In this document: positions 33,581 through 43,973 of the stretch, one piece after another
How positions within the stretch are numbered: the stretch's first letter is position 1
How the letters are laid out: each line of letters begins with the position of its first letter
Assembly: GCF_030272615.1 (NCBI RefSeq)
Contig: NC_081406.1
Location: forward strand, 458,454,072-458,518,071
DNA length: 64,000 nucleotides
Reading direction: 5' to 3'
Origin: Cryptomeria japonica
Lineage: Eukaryota; Streptophyta; Pinopsida; Cupressales; Cupressaceae
Translations under genes and position numbers: made by a program
Notes under the pieces: model-generated
What the model saw: only the letters and a program-made list of their open reading frames with translations
Database searches by the model: none
Told to the model about the DNA's origin: nothing

Positions 33581-36500
33581 ATGGCTTCCGCATCTCATAC
33601 CAGTTCTAGTACATCCATTGAGTTGGAAAGTTTTATTCATAAGAAGTCCAAATATAATACCTTATCACAAGTTCTGGCTGGAATCATAGTTGAAGAAGGA
33701 ATTTCTGATTATATTGATTACAAAATAGAAGACCTAGGGTCTTTAGCTATTCACACCCAGTTAGGTTTATTTTGCGGAAAGGACAAAAAGATCAAACCGG
33801 AGTTTAGTATCCTATAGAAGAAGAAACTCTATAATGCAGTATACTTTCTAGAAGATTTTACGGAGGATCACATTAGGATCATTTTGAGCAGAGTCCACGG
33901 TGACAAGATGTACCTGGAGAGGACGCATGATATCATGCCTCAGGCAATTCATGCAGTCACCGGTTTTTGCAACATAGGGGAAGTGCCAGCCCTAAGAACG
34001 GTAAGTAAAACCGAAATGGCCAAGCTCACTGGTTCAACAAGTGACTCACGGGGTATGAGAGTTAATCCTATCAAGGATGATCTGGTGAAATACGCCTGCA
34101 TGGTGATAGGCTACAGAATGTTTTCAGCTAGCAGGATTAATTATGTATCTGATGCAGCAGTAAATGCCGCTTACCGGATGATTAAAGAGGATGCATCTTT
34201 TGACTTATGCACTGGTATGTAGAGACAACTCATGTTGAATCTAAAGGCAATCAAATAGGACAATGCACTGAGGTTTAAGTTTGGACAACTACTGATAGGG
34301 TTTTTCTTCTATTTCCAAGGCTACTTTCCTAGAGTAGGAGATGTCTAGTGGTCTCCTAACCAACCGGTAACCAAGTAGATCAAGGAAAGCATACAAGCCA
34401 TTAGAATCGGTTACCCTGAAGTACTGAACAAATATTTTTATGAGTTCAGAAGAAAGATGAGTCAAATGGTAAGGATATTAGGTGATATAGTTAAGAAATA
34501 TGAAGATGACATCTGTTTCACCATTCAGGTGGACAAATGTTTAATGGAGGTTGTTGAGCCTAGAATGGAGGAAGTAGAGCCAATGGGCTATGAAGTTATG
34601 TATGATATGCTCGAAGGGTATGCCTCAACCCTTATTGCCTCACCTCTTGATCCAAAGGCTAAGAGGACCGGAACCTACTTGGAGAGGATTGCACCGGTTG
34701 AAGAACCATCAGTTAAGAAAGGAAAAGAACCACAAAGAAAGCCAAAGCAGTGCCTGCAGCATTGGCACCAGCTACCACTGCAACTCCAAGAGTGACCAAG
34801 CGGTCACCGGAAAAGAAGAAATCGGAGGAGACAACGACAAAAGTCTTTGAAACAAAAAGGAAGATGAAGACAAATGAACTGGACTCTAAAGAGACTGAGT
34901 TTGATGAAAAGGCAAAGAAGGCCAGACAGAACAAAGAAAATGAAGAAGAATGAACCGGCAGCATCCGCACCAGTAAATATTGGCATCTCCTCATACACAC
35001 CTTTGACACATTTTCAAAGGACATTTAAGAATATTAGGAGAAAACTGCTTCATGATTTAGTAGATTATTATGATGATTTTAGTGATGAGGAAAAGGAAGA
35101 AGTATTACAGGAAATCATCATTTATTTGTGTAAAAATGATCGGTCGCCATCAGAGATTAAATCTCAGACACCAAATTCTTTATTTAAAGCATTAGATAAT
35201 AAATGGCACATTGCCATTGAAAAGGAATAGGAGACTAGGGAGAAATTATTTGCACAGTACTTTCCCGACCTCTTAAATTCAAAATTGTTTGATGTGTTGG
35301 ACCAAAATAAAGGTCTCTTCTTCACAAGGAGAAGAAGACTCTAGTTGTTAGAGGGGAGAATTGATGATGTTGAAAAAGATACTCATCAGCATATGGATTA
35401 TGCTATCAATTCTCACAAAGCAAAAATGGCCAACCTCCAAGCAGAAAAAGAATTGGTTTTTTCCAAACCAGATGAAGTCTTTGATGAGGAAGGAAACTTG
35501 GTTGAAGAACCAATCGACACTATTGATGTCGATGCCCTAGATGTAGATGATGTCACTCAGGACATACCTTTTGAGGGAACAAAACAGGGGCAACAAGTCG
35601 AACAGGGTGGTGAGCAAGCTAAGGACAAACAGGAAGACAAGAAGAAGAGGGATGAAGATGAGAAAAAGAGAAAAGAGGAAGAGAAGAGAAAAGAGGAAGA
35701 GGAGAAACAAAAATATGAAGAAGAGAAGAAGCAAGAAGAGAAAAGGAAGAAGAAAGAAGAAGAGGGTAAGGAAGAGAAGAGGAAGAAAGAAGAGGAAGAA
35801 AAGAAGAAGAAGGAAGAGGAAGAGGAAGAGAAGAAGGAAGAGGAAGAAAAGAAGAAGAAGGAAGAGGAAGAGAAGAAAAAGATGGAAGAACAAGAAAAGA
35901 AGAAGAAGGAAGAAAAAGAGAAAGAAGAGGAAAAGAGGAAAGAAGAAGACAAGGAACAAAAGAAAGAAGTAGAGAAAAGGAAGAAGGAAGAAGCAGACAA
36001 GGCAGCAAAAGCAATGGAGAGCACTCAGATGGAGACTCCGAAGGAAACCGGGAGTCAAGCCAAACTGGCTGATATCTCCAGTCCTATCAATCTCCAATCT
36101 GCAAGTGAGTCGGAGCTTATGCAAAGCATCAAGGTTTCTTAAGAGCGCCTTGAGATCATTCGCAGGAAAAAGGAACAGGACATAATTTAGGCGGCTGTAG
36201 ACACCCTTACCAGTTTAATCCCTGGTACCAATCTTCCTAACACTAAATCATCACTAGCACAACTCAAACTACTATGTACTGTAGTGGATGATCAGGTGCA
36301 GAGCCTGGAAGAAGCAGCTGAGGCAAATGTCAAGAAAGAGCATCAAAAGGCTCTTAACATTGCTCTGGTGAAAAAGATGAATGAGCTTAGGACTGAACTA
36401 CTGAAAGACCAAAAGGACATAAGGAATGCCTTGGATGAGGGAAACTTGCTACTAAGCAAAATCTATCAACCTCATCTGTTCTGCGATGATGTGCTAGCTA

Positions 36501-36895
36501 AGAAGCAACAACTTCAAATGGACTTATAGTCCTACTTGGGCACATTTAAGACACCTTATGATTCCTTTGCAACATATGGGCAAACTATTCACCGGTTCCA
36601 GATCTAGTCAGCCAAAATAGAGCAAGAGATCAGTACACGATCTAAAGATTTGCAAGAGCTACAACTTGTTTTACTTCCACATCTGCAAATTCTTCAGAAG
36701 TGTTATCTGAACCTGGATGCCTTGACAGTCACGTAGGAGCTGAGCACAGTTGATGCCATGGAGGAATAGGTATACCAAATGCAAACAGAAAAAGAAGTGG
36801 CCACCTCTTTACTTGAGTCCTGGTCTCTATCCATGAAACAATTTTTGCAGGACTATAAATCAGTTTTTGACAAATATTATTCATTGTTGTCATAA
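33581..36895 (+). pseudogene. Element N second ORF, unknown protein of about 1,100 codons
   Basis: A single frame runs from ATG 33581 to TAA 36893-36895. A compensated frameshift pair lies at about 34740 and 34945. I count 12 TAG and one TAA inside. The N-terminal third looks globular (LERTHDIMPQAIHAVTGF, VKYACMVIGYRMFSASRINYV, a hydrophobic LLIGFFFYFQGYFPRVGD stretch). The middle is Lys-rich, then a second globular stretch at about 34960-35230, an acidic linker and a Lys/Glu run (35625-36005). The C-terminus is helical (36240-36890). No retroviral enzyme motif is present. The product resembles plant transposon-associated hypothetical proteins only in general style. It stands where pol should be. 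Confidence 0.7.
35625..36005 (+). repeat. Lys/Glu-rich low-complexity coding run (about 125 residues)
   Basis: Almost pure GAA/GAG/AAG/AAA codons encode mixed Lys/Glu with few other residues. The alternation of E and K blocks of three to four is the pattern of a stable single alpha-helix. No stop occurs in this frame through the run, although the DNA is simple and prone to slippage. The opposite strand gives Ser/Phe/Leu-rich open frames that are shadows. Confidence 0.8.
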
Positions 36896-37272
36896 AATTT
36901 TTATTTATATCAAATGGAAATAGGGTTGTTCAGCGATACTTTGTCATTGTTGGCAAAGGGGGAGAAGTGTCTATTTTTGGTTTTAAAATTTTGATCTTCT
37001 AATACAGGGGGAGAAGTACTCTATCTATTTTGAAGACAAATAGGGAGAAGCATTTGTTTTCAAAATTTTGATATATGTTTTGATATATGCTATATGCTCT
37101 GATGTCTCAATGATTATGCTTTGTATGCAAAATTGCTATACATTGTGTTGATTAAGGGATACCGTATATGCTTAGGGGGAGCAATTTTGTTTATGGCAAG
37201 TTTTTGTTGAAAAACATTTAGATGTCAAAATTTTATTTTCCTAAGTGTTGCCATCAATGCCAAAGGGGAGAT
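36896..37272 (+). other. Element N 3' UTR with repeated purine tracts and PPT
   Basis: Tracts such as AAAGGGGGAGAAG (about 36956), AGGGGGAGAAG (about 37007), ATAGGGAGAAG (about 37050) and AGGGGGAGC (about 37176) precede the last one, AAAGGGGAGA (about 37262-37271), next to the LTR. This is the same organisation as in copia-1 and copia-2. Confidence 0.8.
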
Positions 37273-38413
37273 TGTTGGCATTTTTGATGTTTATGTTGTG
37301 CTTGTCTTTGATGGACACACACATGTATTGAGATCCCCTTTGTATGTATGAGCTAGAGCTCAACCGGTATTTGTTCCAACCGGTATGTTGTATTCTAGTC
37401 TTTAGACTAATGATTTTGCAGAATGTGTTTCCCGGTCTAAAGTGGCGTGACGACCCCAAGTGGTTTGTAGATCTCAACCGATACAAGGGAGCAAAGTGGC
37501 ACAACACATTCTTACCAGTCTTCATTTTTGTCAAACCGGCAACCGGTATTTTGTATGAACCGGTAATACTCTGTGATGAGTTACCAACCCACCGATTGAT
37601 TGACGGTGCCGACACACTGACAGTGCCTTTTGTGTCGTGTTACTGAGTATGTCTAGATTCATTGAACCTAGGAAATTGTAATGTAATCCTATTGGGCCGA
37701 CATGAAATTAGATTCATTTAAAAGAACATCATGTCTAGGGTTTTGAGTTGTTGAAACTATTGTTGAAAGGGTTTATGTTGTGGCTAGGGTTAAGGTGATT
37801 GTTGATTTGTTGTAAGAGCAATCTTATCTGAGAAGATTGAGTTGTAGACAGAAAGAGATAGAGAAGATTGAAGTAATGCTGGAGTGCATTAGCAGTGAAC
37901 TATACTAGATCTAATCAAGTAGTTTGTGCTATAAGATAGATCAAACACTTGTTGATTACTCACATCTTTGACAAGTCTATAGCCCTTAACCGAGTAGGCC
38001 TCAAAGCCTTTGTAAAATCCTCTAACAAGGTGGTTCACTTCTGTGAATCTAAAATCCTCTAACAAGGTAGTCTTTAATCGGACTTATCTCCTAACAGAGA
38101 TTGAGATTCCTAAGAGGATCTGTTCTGGTGAAAAACATTGTAAGACCTTAACCGGTCTGGTTTCTATTCTACAGATAGTGACTTGTGAGTTCCATCTCAC
38201 CGAGGTTTATCCCAATTGGGTTTCCATGTCAAATATCTTGTGTTATGGTTGTATTGCTTTTGTGGGTGAATGCTTTATTCGCATTTTGGTTTGCATGTGT
38301 GATAACCGGTCTGTCTGGTAGACTATTTTACTGATTTATCTTCAGACTGTATAAGTGTTTAAGGACATAGATTTTTGGCATACTAATTCACCCCCCCCTC
38401 TTAGTATTCATCA
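37273..38413 (+). repeat. 3' LTR of element N
   Basis: It is 1,141 bp, TGTTGGC to TTCATCA, with the C-run at 38391-38398 shortly before the end. It carries the better-preserved hairpin array (37982-38158). Confidence 0.92.
37982..38158 (+). repeat. Mini-hairpin array in the 3' LTR of element N
   Basis: Clear units are AGGC-CTCAAA-GCCT, two copies of CCT-CTAACA-AGG, TTCAC-TTCT-GTGAA, AGTC-(8)-GACT, ATCTC-CTAACA-GAGAT (38086-38101) and AGACC-TTAACC-GGTCT (38143-38158). In the 5' LTR the ATCTC unit has a changed 3' arm and loop, so pairing there is weaker. Confidence 0.82.
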
Positions 38414-38838
38414 ACTATCATTGTATCCCAGGCCACATGTCGTGCCCTCATTTCTAGTCCTGGATCCTAGAACACTGATCTCAATGCCTTCCTATCTCCC
38501 TCTTGATCATAGGGAACCAACTCCCCATCGATCGGTATCTGTAGTATCTTATACATATCCTCTAAAGTGATTGTCATCTCACCCATCGGAAAATGAAATG
38601 TGCATGTCTCTGAGTACCATCTCTTGGTTAATGTAGTTAACAAACCCATGTTTGCTTGAAACTCAGGCATATTTATAATATATTGCAATCTCATGGCCTC
38701 AACTACGACTCTATCCTCCACTATCAACTCTGGTCGTAATCCCTGAGTCAAAGGATATCTCTCCCATGACTTGAGCATCAGTAGGTCCTCTTGCAGCCAA
38801 TCAAATCAACTATGTCAATCCTAGTAGTACTCCCTGTT
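38414..38838 (-). pseudogene. PMD gene A, N-terminal half
   Basis: On the minus strand this starts near 38838 and shows the first half of a plant mobile domain: LTKRWYSETCTFHFPMGEMTI (in parts, about 38570-38630) and LEDMYKILQIPIDG (about 38530-38570). These match PMD gene B (ERWDPDTCTFQLPVGEMTV, LEDVYHILRLPIRG). A TAG at about 38464-38466 follows, then the frame stays open to the element N border at 38414. The frame continues at 30753 when one TSD copy is removed. The start codon is uncertain; Met at 38778 is internal to the domain. Confidence 0.82.
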
Positions 38839-39310
38839 CATCACAAAGTGCTGCTTTTTTATCCTAGTGCTTATATTTATCATACAAAACTCTATCCTAG
38901 TAGTACTCCTGGTTCATCACAAAGTGTTGCTTTTATCTTATCTTTTAGGGCGCCTACTTGAGTGCATCCTCTTGAGTATCTTATCCAATTGACAACGTAT
39001 GTTTTATCATAGAATTGTCAATGTTAGCCCAATCCAATTGACAATGTATGTTTTATCACATAATTTTCAATTTATTTGGTACACCCTGTTCATCACAAAG
39101 TGCCTCGCTCTATCCTATCTTAGGGCCTCTGCTTGAGTGTATCTTCTCGAGTAGTTTCCTGATTGACAACATATGTTCTATCACACAATTTTCAATCCTA
39201 GCCCTATCTATTATCCTAGTCTTCCCTAGAGGACCTATTTGAGTGTATCCTCTCAACAACTTATCCAATCGACAATGCATGTTTATCACATAACTGTCAA
39301 TTTGACCTTG
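38820..39310 (+). repeat. Degenerate tandem array with recurring inverted repeats
   Basis: The phrase TTCATCACAAAGTG occurs at 38837, 38913 and 39089. A 35-bp inverted repeat, ATTGACAA-(19)-TTGTCAAT, is perfect at 38988-39022 and decayed in three further copies ending at 39301. The array lies between the PMD gene start and the 3' LTR of element A. It is non-coding. Confidence 0.75.
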
Positions 39311-40017
39311 AAGGTGTAAACATGCTTTAAACTTACACAAATGTGCCTTCCCTACACATACATGCCTAAAACACACAGACGTGTCTCTATCTTTCATAAG
39401 TGTGTCTTCTCAATATAGACACACTCACATGTGGCACAAATGCCTTTGAAATCATAGATGCATTTAAACTAGACATAGACACGCCTATCCTTCCCAGATG
39501 CGCTTGGTACCAACACAAACACACCTTAGCTTTTTTTCCCTCCACTTGGCATTTTATAGCCCTACCTAGCATGCATTTATGATAACAATTAATATACCAA
39601 CATAAAAGGAGGTTTTGTGGTGCTCACCAACTCTCTTGCATATGTTGGTCTCTGATATCGGTGAACACGGTCGAATCAATGTACCAATGTCATCGCTGCT
39701 GACTTCTCTCTGCTCTCTCTGCACTCTGATCTCTTAGGTGTGTAAATGACAATGAGGATGTTTTCCCTCATGGTCTATCTTATAGACTACCCTATCCCTA
39801 GTCTCCCGAGTCAGTCTTCTTTATCCCGTGACTCTGTCACTCTATCCTATCTTGTTATTCCTTTCTAGCCTTTCTTTCTTATCGAGAGATTGTCTGTGAT
39901 CTTTTCAAACATTTTCATGCAATCTCTCGAGGGGGAATATCATTCCTATAATGGGGCAACTTTGTATCAGTTTATCTTATCTTCTTTTTGAGTCAACACG
40001 ACAAGCTACATTGTCTC
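39311..40017 (+). other. Non-coding leader side of PMD gene A, no gene
   Basis: 39310-39520 repeats words like ACACA, CATGCCTA and TAGACACA. 39620-40017 is unique-looking and pyrimidine-rich. If PMD gene A has a promoter on the minus strand it would be here, but I see no convincing TATA box. Confidence 0.4.
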
Positions 40018-40031
40018 AAAGAGGGGCAAGA
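40018..40031 (+). promoter_or_regulatory. Polypurine tract of Tat-like element A
   Basis: AAAGAGGGGCAAGA precedes the TG of a presumed LTR. It would prime plus-strand synthesis. Confidence 0.65.
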
Positions 40032-41040
40032 TGTAGATACCTAAAATTATCTTGTTTAATTAAATAAATATTTTTATTTATTTAATTTTTTAAGCCTAAT
40101 TCTTCTATTAATTAAATAAATCGTTAATTAATTAATTCATTCATTAATCCTCTTCTAAGTATTTCCTCATTTAAATAAATACTTTTATTTATTTAAATTG
40201 TCCTTTTCCCAAATTAAATAAATACTTATTTATCTAATTGATCCCATTTCTTCTACTAATTAAATAAATCTTTATTTATTTAATTAATTCATTATCCTTT
40301 TCTACCCATGATAGATGTCATTCATCTCTTAATTCCTACACTACCTACCCCCTTTATCATTTTATTATTTCCTCTACCTACACTCTAATCCTATCCGACC
40401 ATTTATCTTTACACCGCTTAATCTTATCCCTCCATTTCTTATAGTGTCTTCTATATAAGAGGATGCTTCTTTCATTATGAACCCTAATCATTCGAGTTAA
40501 CTAATGAGAATTCTAATCGATCTTATGCAATCAAGCCTTTTTGCTATCAAACTATCAACCAGATTTCCGTTCTTTGTTGGGCTCTTAAGAACACCTAAAA
40601 TCTGAGAGAAAATATATCAACCAAGATCAATGGAGATAGGAAGAATGAAGATTCAAACCCTAGTTGACATGTGATGGTATAATCTTTTTGATTTTGTTGA
40701 TTTGCATTGTCTCAGGTAATCTTCATATGTTATGGTGAATCTTTGTTATTGTTAGGCTAGGATTTTGTGGTTGAATTCATTTAGTCTTTCAATATTGTTG
40801 TTCCATTATCAACTTTTCACCATACACGGATAGAATTAAGGTTGACAAAAAATATTAAGAAGGTTTGAAGAACATTATCGAATGGTTTTCTAAGATTTGC
40901 AAATTTCCTATTCCCTTAATGTTTGAATGATAAAATTTGATGTTGTAGACATTTGATTGGAACTATATTTATATTCTTTCTTGCCATTTCCTTTTTTAAA
41001 ATATATTATTGTTGACAATTTGAAGGGTTCGAGGAACTAG
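40032..41040 (+). repeat. 3' LTR of element A (right end not resolved)
   Basis: It starts TGTAGATACC after the polypurine tract. A TATA box (TATATAAG, 40452-40459) stands about 420 bp in, as in an LTR promoter. The first 260 bp are a run of AT hairpins. I could not find a matching 5' LTR or a TSD, so the end near 41040 is only an estimate. Confidence 0.55.
40058..40290 (+). repeat. Cluster of AT-rich hairpins
   Basis: Five related palindromes of the type AATTAAATAAAT-(4)-ATTTATTTAATT occur. The first (40058-40087) has 13-bp perfect arms and a four-base spacer; others are at 40170-40197, 40212-40239 and 40257-40286, and a decayed one is near 40110. The same hairpin with 15-bp arms lies at 45497-45530. 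Confidence 0.85.
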
Positions 41041-43664
41041 GTGAGGCCCCACAATTCCAATCATTAGATTCAAAGAGTTAAAGTTCAATTATTTTTACAT
41101 GAACACACAAATTATACCACATGAATACTTGAAGCTAATTTCATAGTTATTAGTAGACTCACTATGTCTCTAGGACCATTTAGTTAAATTAGTTAGTTGT
41201 TTATAAGCACATATTGATACATAAGTATTGTATGAGAGTGGGGGCTAACTTGCCAATATAACGGATATAAATAGGAGCTAAAGATTAGAATTATTCAAGG
41301 GCATCGCCCTTAGAGTTCATGGAAATAATTTAGGTAATATTTTATCTTCATATGCAATATCTAGCATGTATCATTGAAAACTTGGGTGAACTTTGTGACC
41401 AACATTCTCATAATATAGTTCAAATATAGCTACAATAAATCCAATTGGCAATCAGTGTGTAACAACTTTGAATGCAAAAGATGTGCAATGTGGAGGATTA
41501 TATGCAATAGAGTCAAAGATACATGCATAGTATCCACCTTCTTCTTAAGTTGATTAAACTACTTGACTAGTTTATTAAAGGATCACTAAAAGTTCAACTA
41601 GTAGTGATATAAGAAGCATTGGTAGAATAGAGGATGTCTAAAGAGAGCAAGAGGTAAGAAAGAATGGAATGATAGTGGAAAGAAAAATCACACCATAAAT
41701 ATATATTTGTCATAAAATGATAATAAATAATGATACGAGAAATAGTAGAAATACTTTATGAATATGAATAAACAAAATCCAACTTTAAATTAAAAATATA
41801 ACTTAAAAATAAATTATGACAATTTAATAACATTACAAATCATGCGCATAATACACAATAATTATTTCAACCTTCCTATATACCATTAAATCTAAACCTT
41901 TCTCAACTCCATATAAACTTAGATATCATTTTATTCCTCAACTACATTTGATATAATTATTTTATCCTTTATGATTTAAAGATGTTTATACCCTATTCTG
42001 AAGCCCCCATTTGGTACAGGCAAGGAAGATGCTAGTAAAGGTAGTAGAGTCTGCATTTAGAATTTGGTTGCAATCAAGAGGCTCAAAACATATCCATTTT
42101 GTTAATATCTTGCAATCAAGAGGCTCAAAACAATTTTTTTGGAGGCATTATGTCAAACAGTTCAGCTTCCTTATCTATGTTTTCAAGTTTTGCATATCCT
42201 ATAATTATGACATTCTGTCAAATAGTTTATGTACCTTGTCTATTCTTACCCTTTTGTGCCAGGTCAGTTGCAGCTACAACATCTGACAAAATTCCTCCAT
42301 TGTTTACATGTAATGGATGTTCATACCATGTTCCAAAGCTCTGGTTTTGGCACAGTCTAGGAGGATGCTAGAAAAGGTTTTAGAGTTTGGCCTTACACCT
42401 GCGTAATTGTTTGAAAGTGTGTAACATATTTTTTTCTTATCCTGCAATCATAGTATTCAGTGAGACCACATTTTAGGCCAATTGCTTGCTTAGTGTTTTT
42501 TTTGTTGAAGAAGAAGTTGAGGCATGAATCTCAAAAATCATGGCAAATGCATAACACAGATGAGAAAAAAAGTGAAGCACCCATTAAAACTGAGTATGAA
42601 TGCCACTTAGAGGATGTGGAAAAGCCAGAGTATTTCCAACTATAACTAATCCCCTTCCCTTATGATCCGATTCTGATGGGTGTCAATGCGCTCAATATCG
42701 CTGCTTCAAATACCTTGCAACCAATGACTTTTAAGTGGAAAAAGTTTGCATTTGAAATTAACATGAATTGAACAGGAATGGCCGTTGCCCATAGTTACCA
42801 CATATAAATAGTGTGTGATGTTTAAGACAGGCCTCCAATGCCTTCAATCATTTTTGCTAATTTTAACCAAAAGAAATTGGCAGGGGTAAAATTCCTCCCT
42901 TCACAGGGCATTATATTTTGAAGAAAATGGATTGTGATGGTGGAGGTGAAGGGTGGTGCAACTACTGTTAATATTATTGTCAATCCTTTGAGAAACTAGG
43001 GCCTCAAAATGTCTGATCAAGTCATTGATATGTTTTGGACACCTTTTACGTTCCACTCTCTTAACCTTATGCTACCAAAAACATACTTCAATTAATTGAA
43101 TTAAACCCTATTGACTTGACATGTGGGATATAATTGGACTTGAATTGATGGATTTTGTACACTTCAATGACTATTGTATTGATGTGCTCCATAACAAGTT
43201 CAATGTTGATGTTCATTGGTGGTGGCACTTCCATGTCCAAACAATCAACACCTATAAGCTTTTGAGATCAAAATTTTATTGCAAGTTCATTCTATGATAT
43301 TTTTGTTTACAACTTGAGAATTTAAAATTCTGAATTTACAACTCCAATTCTCTAATTTAGATTTAATAAATAGCTAGTTCATTTGCATCAAAGAGGAATT
43401 GGAGCACATGCTCATTCAACCAGTTAGTAAAGTGTAACAGTGTGTACTTACAAATGGTAAAGGACTTAGTGTATCTGCATTCCAACTTGTGTCTATTGTC
43501 ACGCAAAGTAACTAAAAGGAAGGGGACAAAGAAGTGGGATATTGAGGCAAGGCATATCACCTTGGGTGCTACCTTTTAACACCTTGTTGCATTTATCATC
43601 TAGTGAGCATAAGAGTGATACTATGAGTGCAAGTGCTAGCACCAACCATTGTGGTTATTCTAAT
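41041..43664 (+). other. Decayed non-coding DNA, no gene
   Basis: No domain is seen on either strand. A 22-bp direct repeat lies at 42069-42090 and 42111-42132 (period 42). Short open frames have no recognisable content. It may include the rest of element A's LTR and old insertions. Confidence 0.4.
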
Positions 43665-43973
43665 TGTAGGCGCTAAAAATCGATATCACCTCCAATTCTC
43701 CATTTTTAACCTAATCACGCGTATAATATTCATTATTCGCACCAACCTATCCTATTGCCCCCTTTACATTTCCTATCCAAATAATTTCATTTCCTTCCCA
43801 TTTTAGGTTTGCGGTTTCATTTTACCCTTAAATTCAACCCCCTTGCGTTAGATCTTTCCCTTGTCACTTTTGCCATGTCATTTTGCCTAATTTTGTCCCG
43901 ATTAGGGTTTTTTGCTCCTCATTCGGCTAGTGCTAACTTTAAGAAACCCCCTCTCAAAAAAATGTATAACATC

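Larger units (their letters stand above)
30754..38413 (+). mobile_element. Element N: copia-type LTR element with Gag zinc knuckles and no pol
   Basis: It is 7,660 bp long with LTRs 30754-31806 and 37273-38413, a tRNA-iMet PBS and a PPT. Flanking bases gctat (30749-30753) and actat (38414-38418) give a TSD with one mismatch. Inside are a Gag-like ORF with zinc knuckles and a long second ORF of unknown type. No protease, integrase, RT or RNase H motif is present in the 5.4-kb interior, so it must be non-autonomous. It sits inside PMD gene A. The LTR ends, C-run and hairpin array relate it to copia-1 and copia-2, whose proteins may have moved it (inference). Confidence 0.88.

Noticed and set aside
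35537-36124. Long open frames on the minus strand and other frames opposite the Lys/Glu run (Ser-, Phe- and Leu-rich)
   Set aside because: They are shadows of a simple GAA/AAG coding repeat and have no independent support.
42011-42645. Short plus-strand open frames in the non-coding region
   Set aside because: No domain or codon pattern, and a 22-bp direct repeat lies within them.
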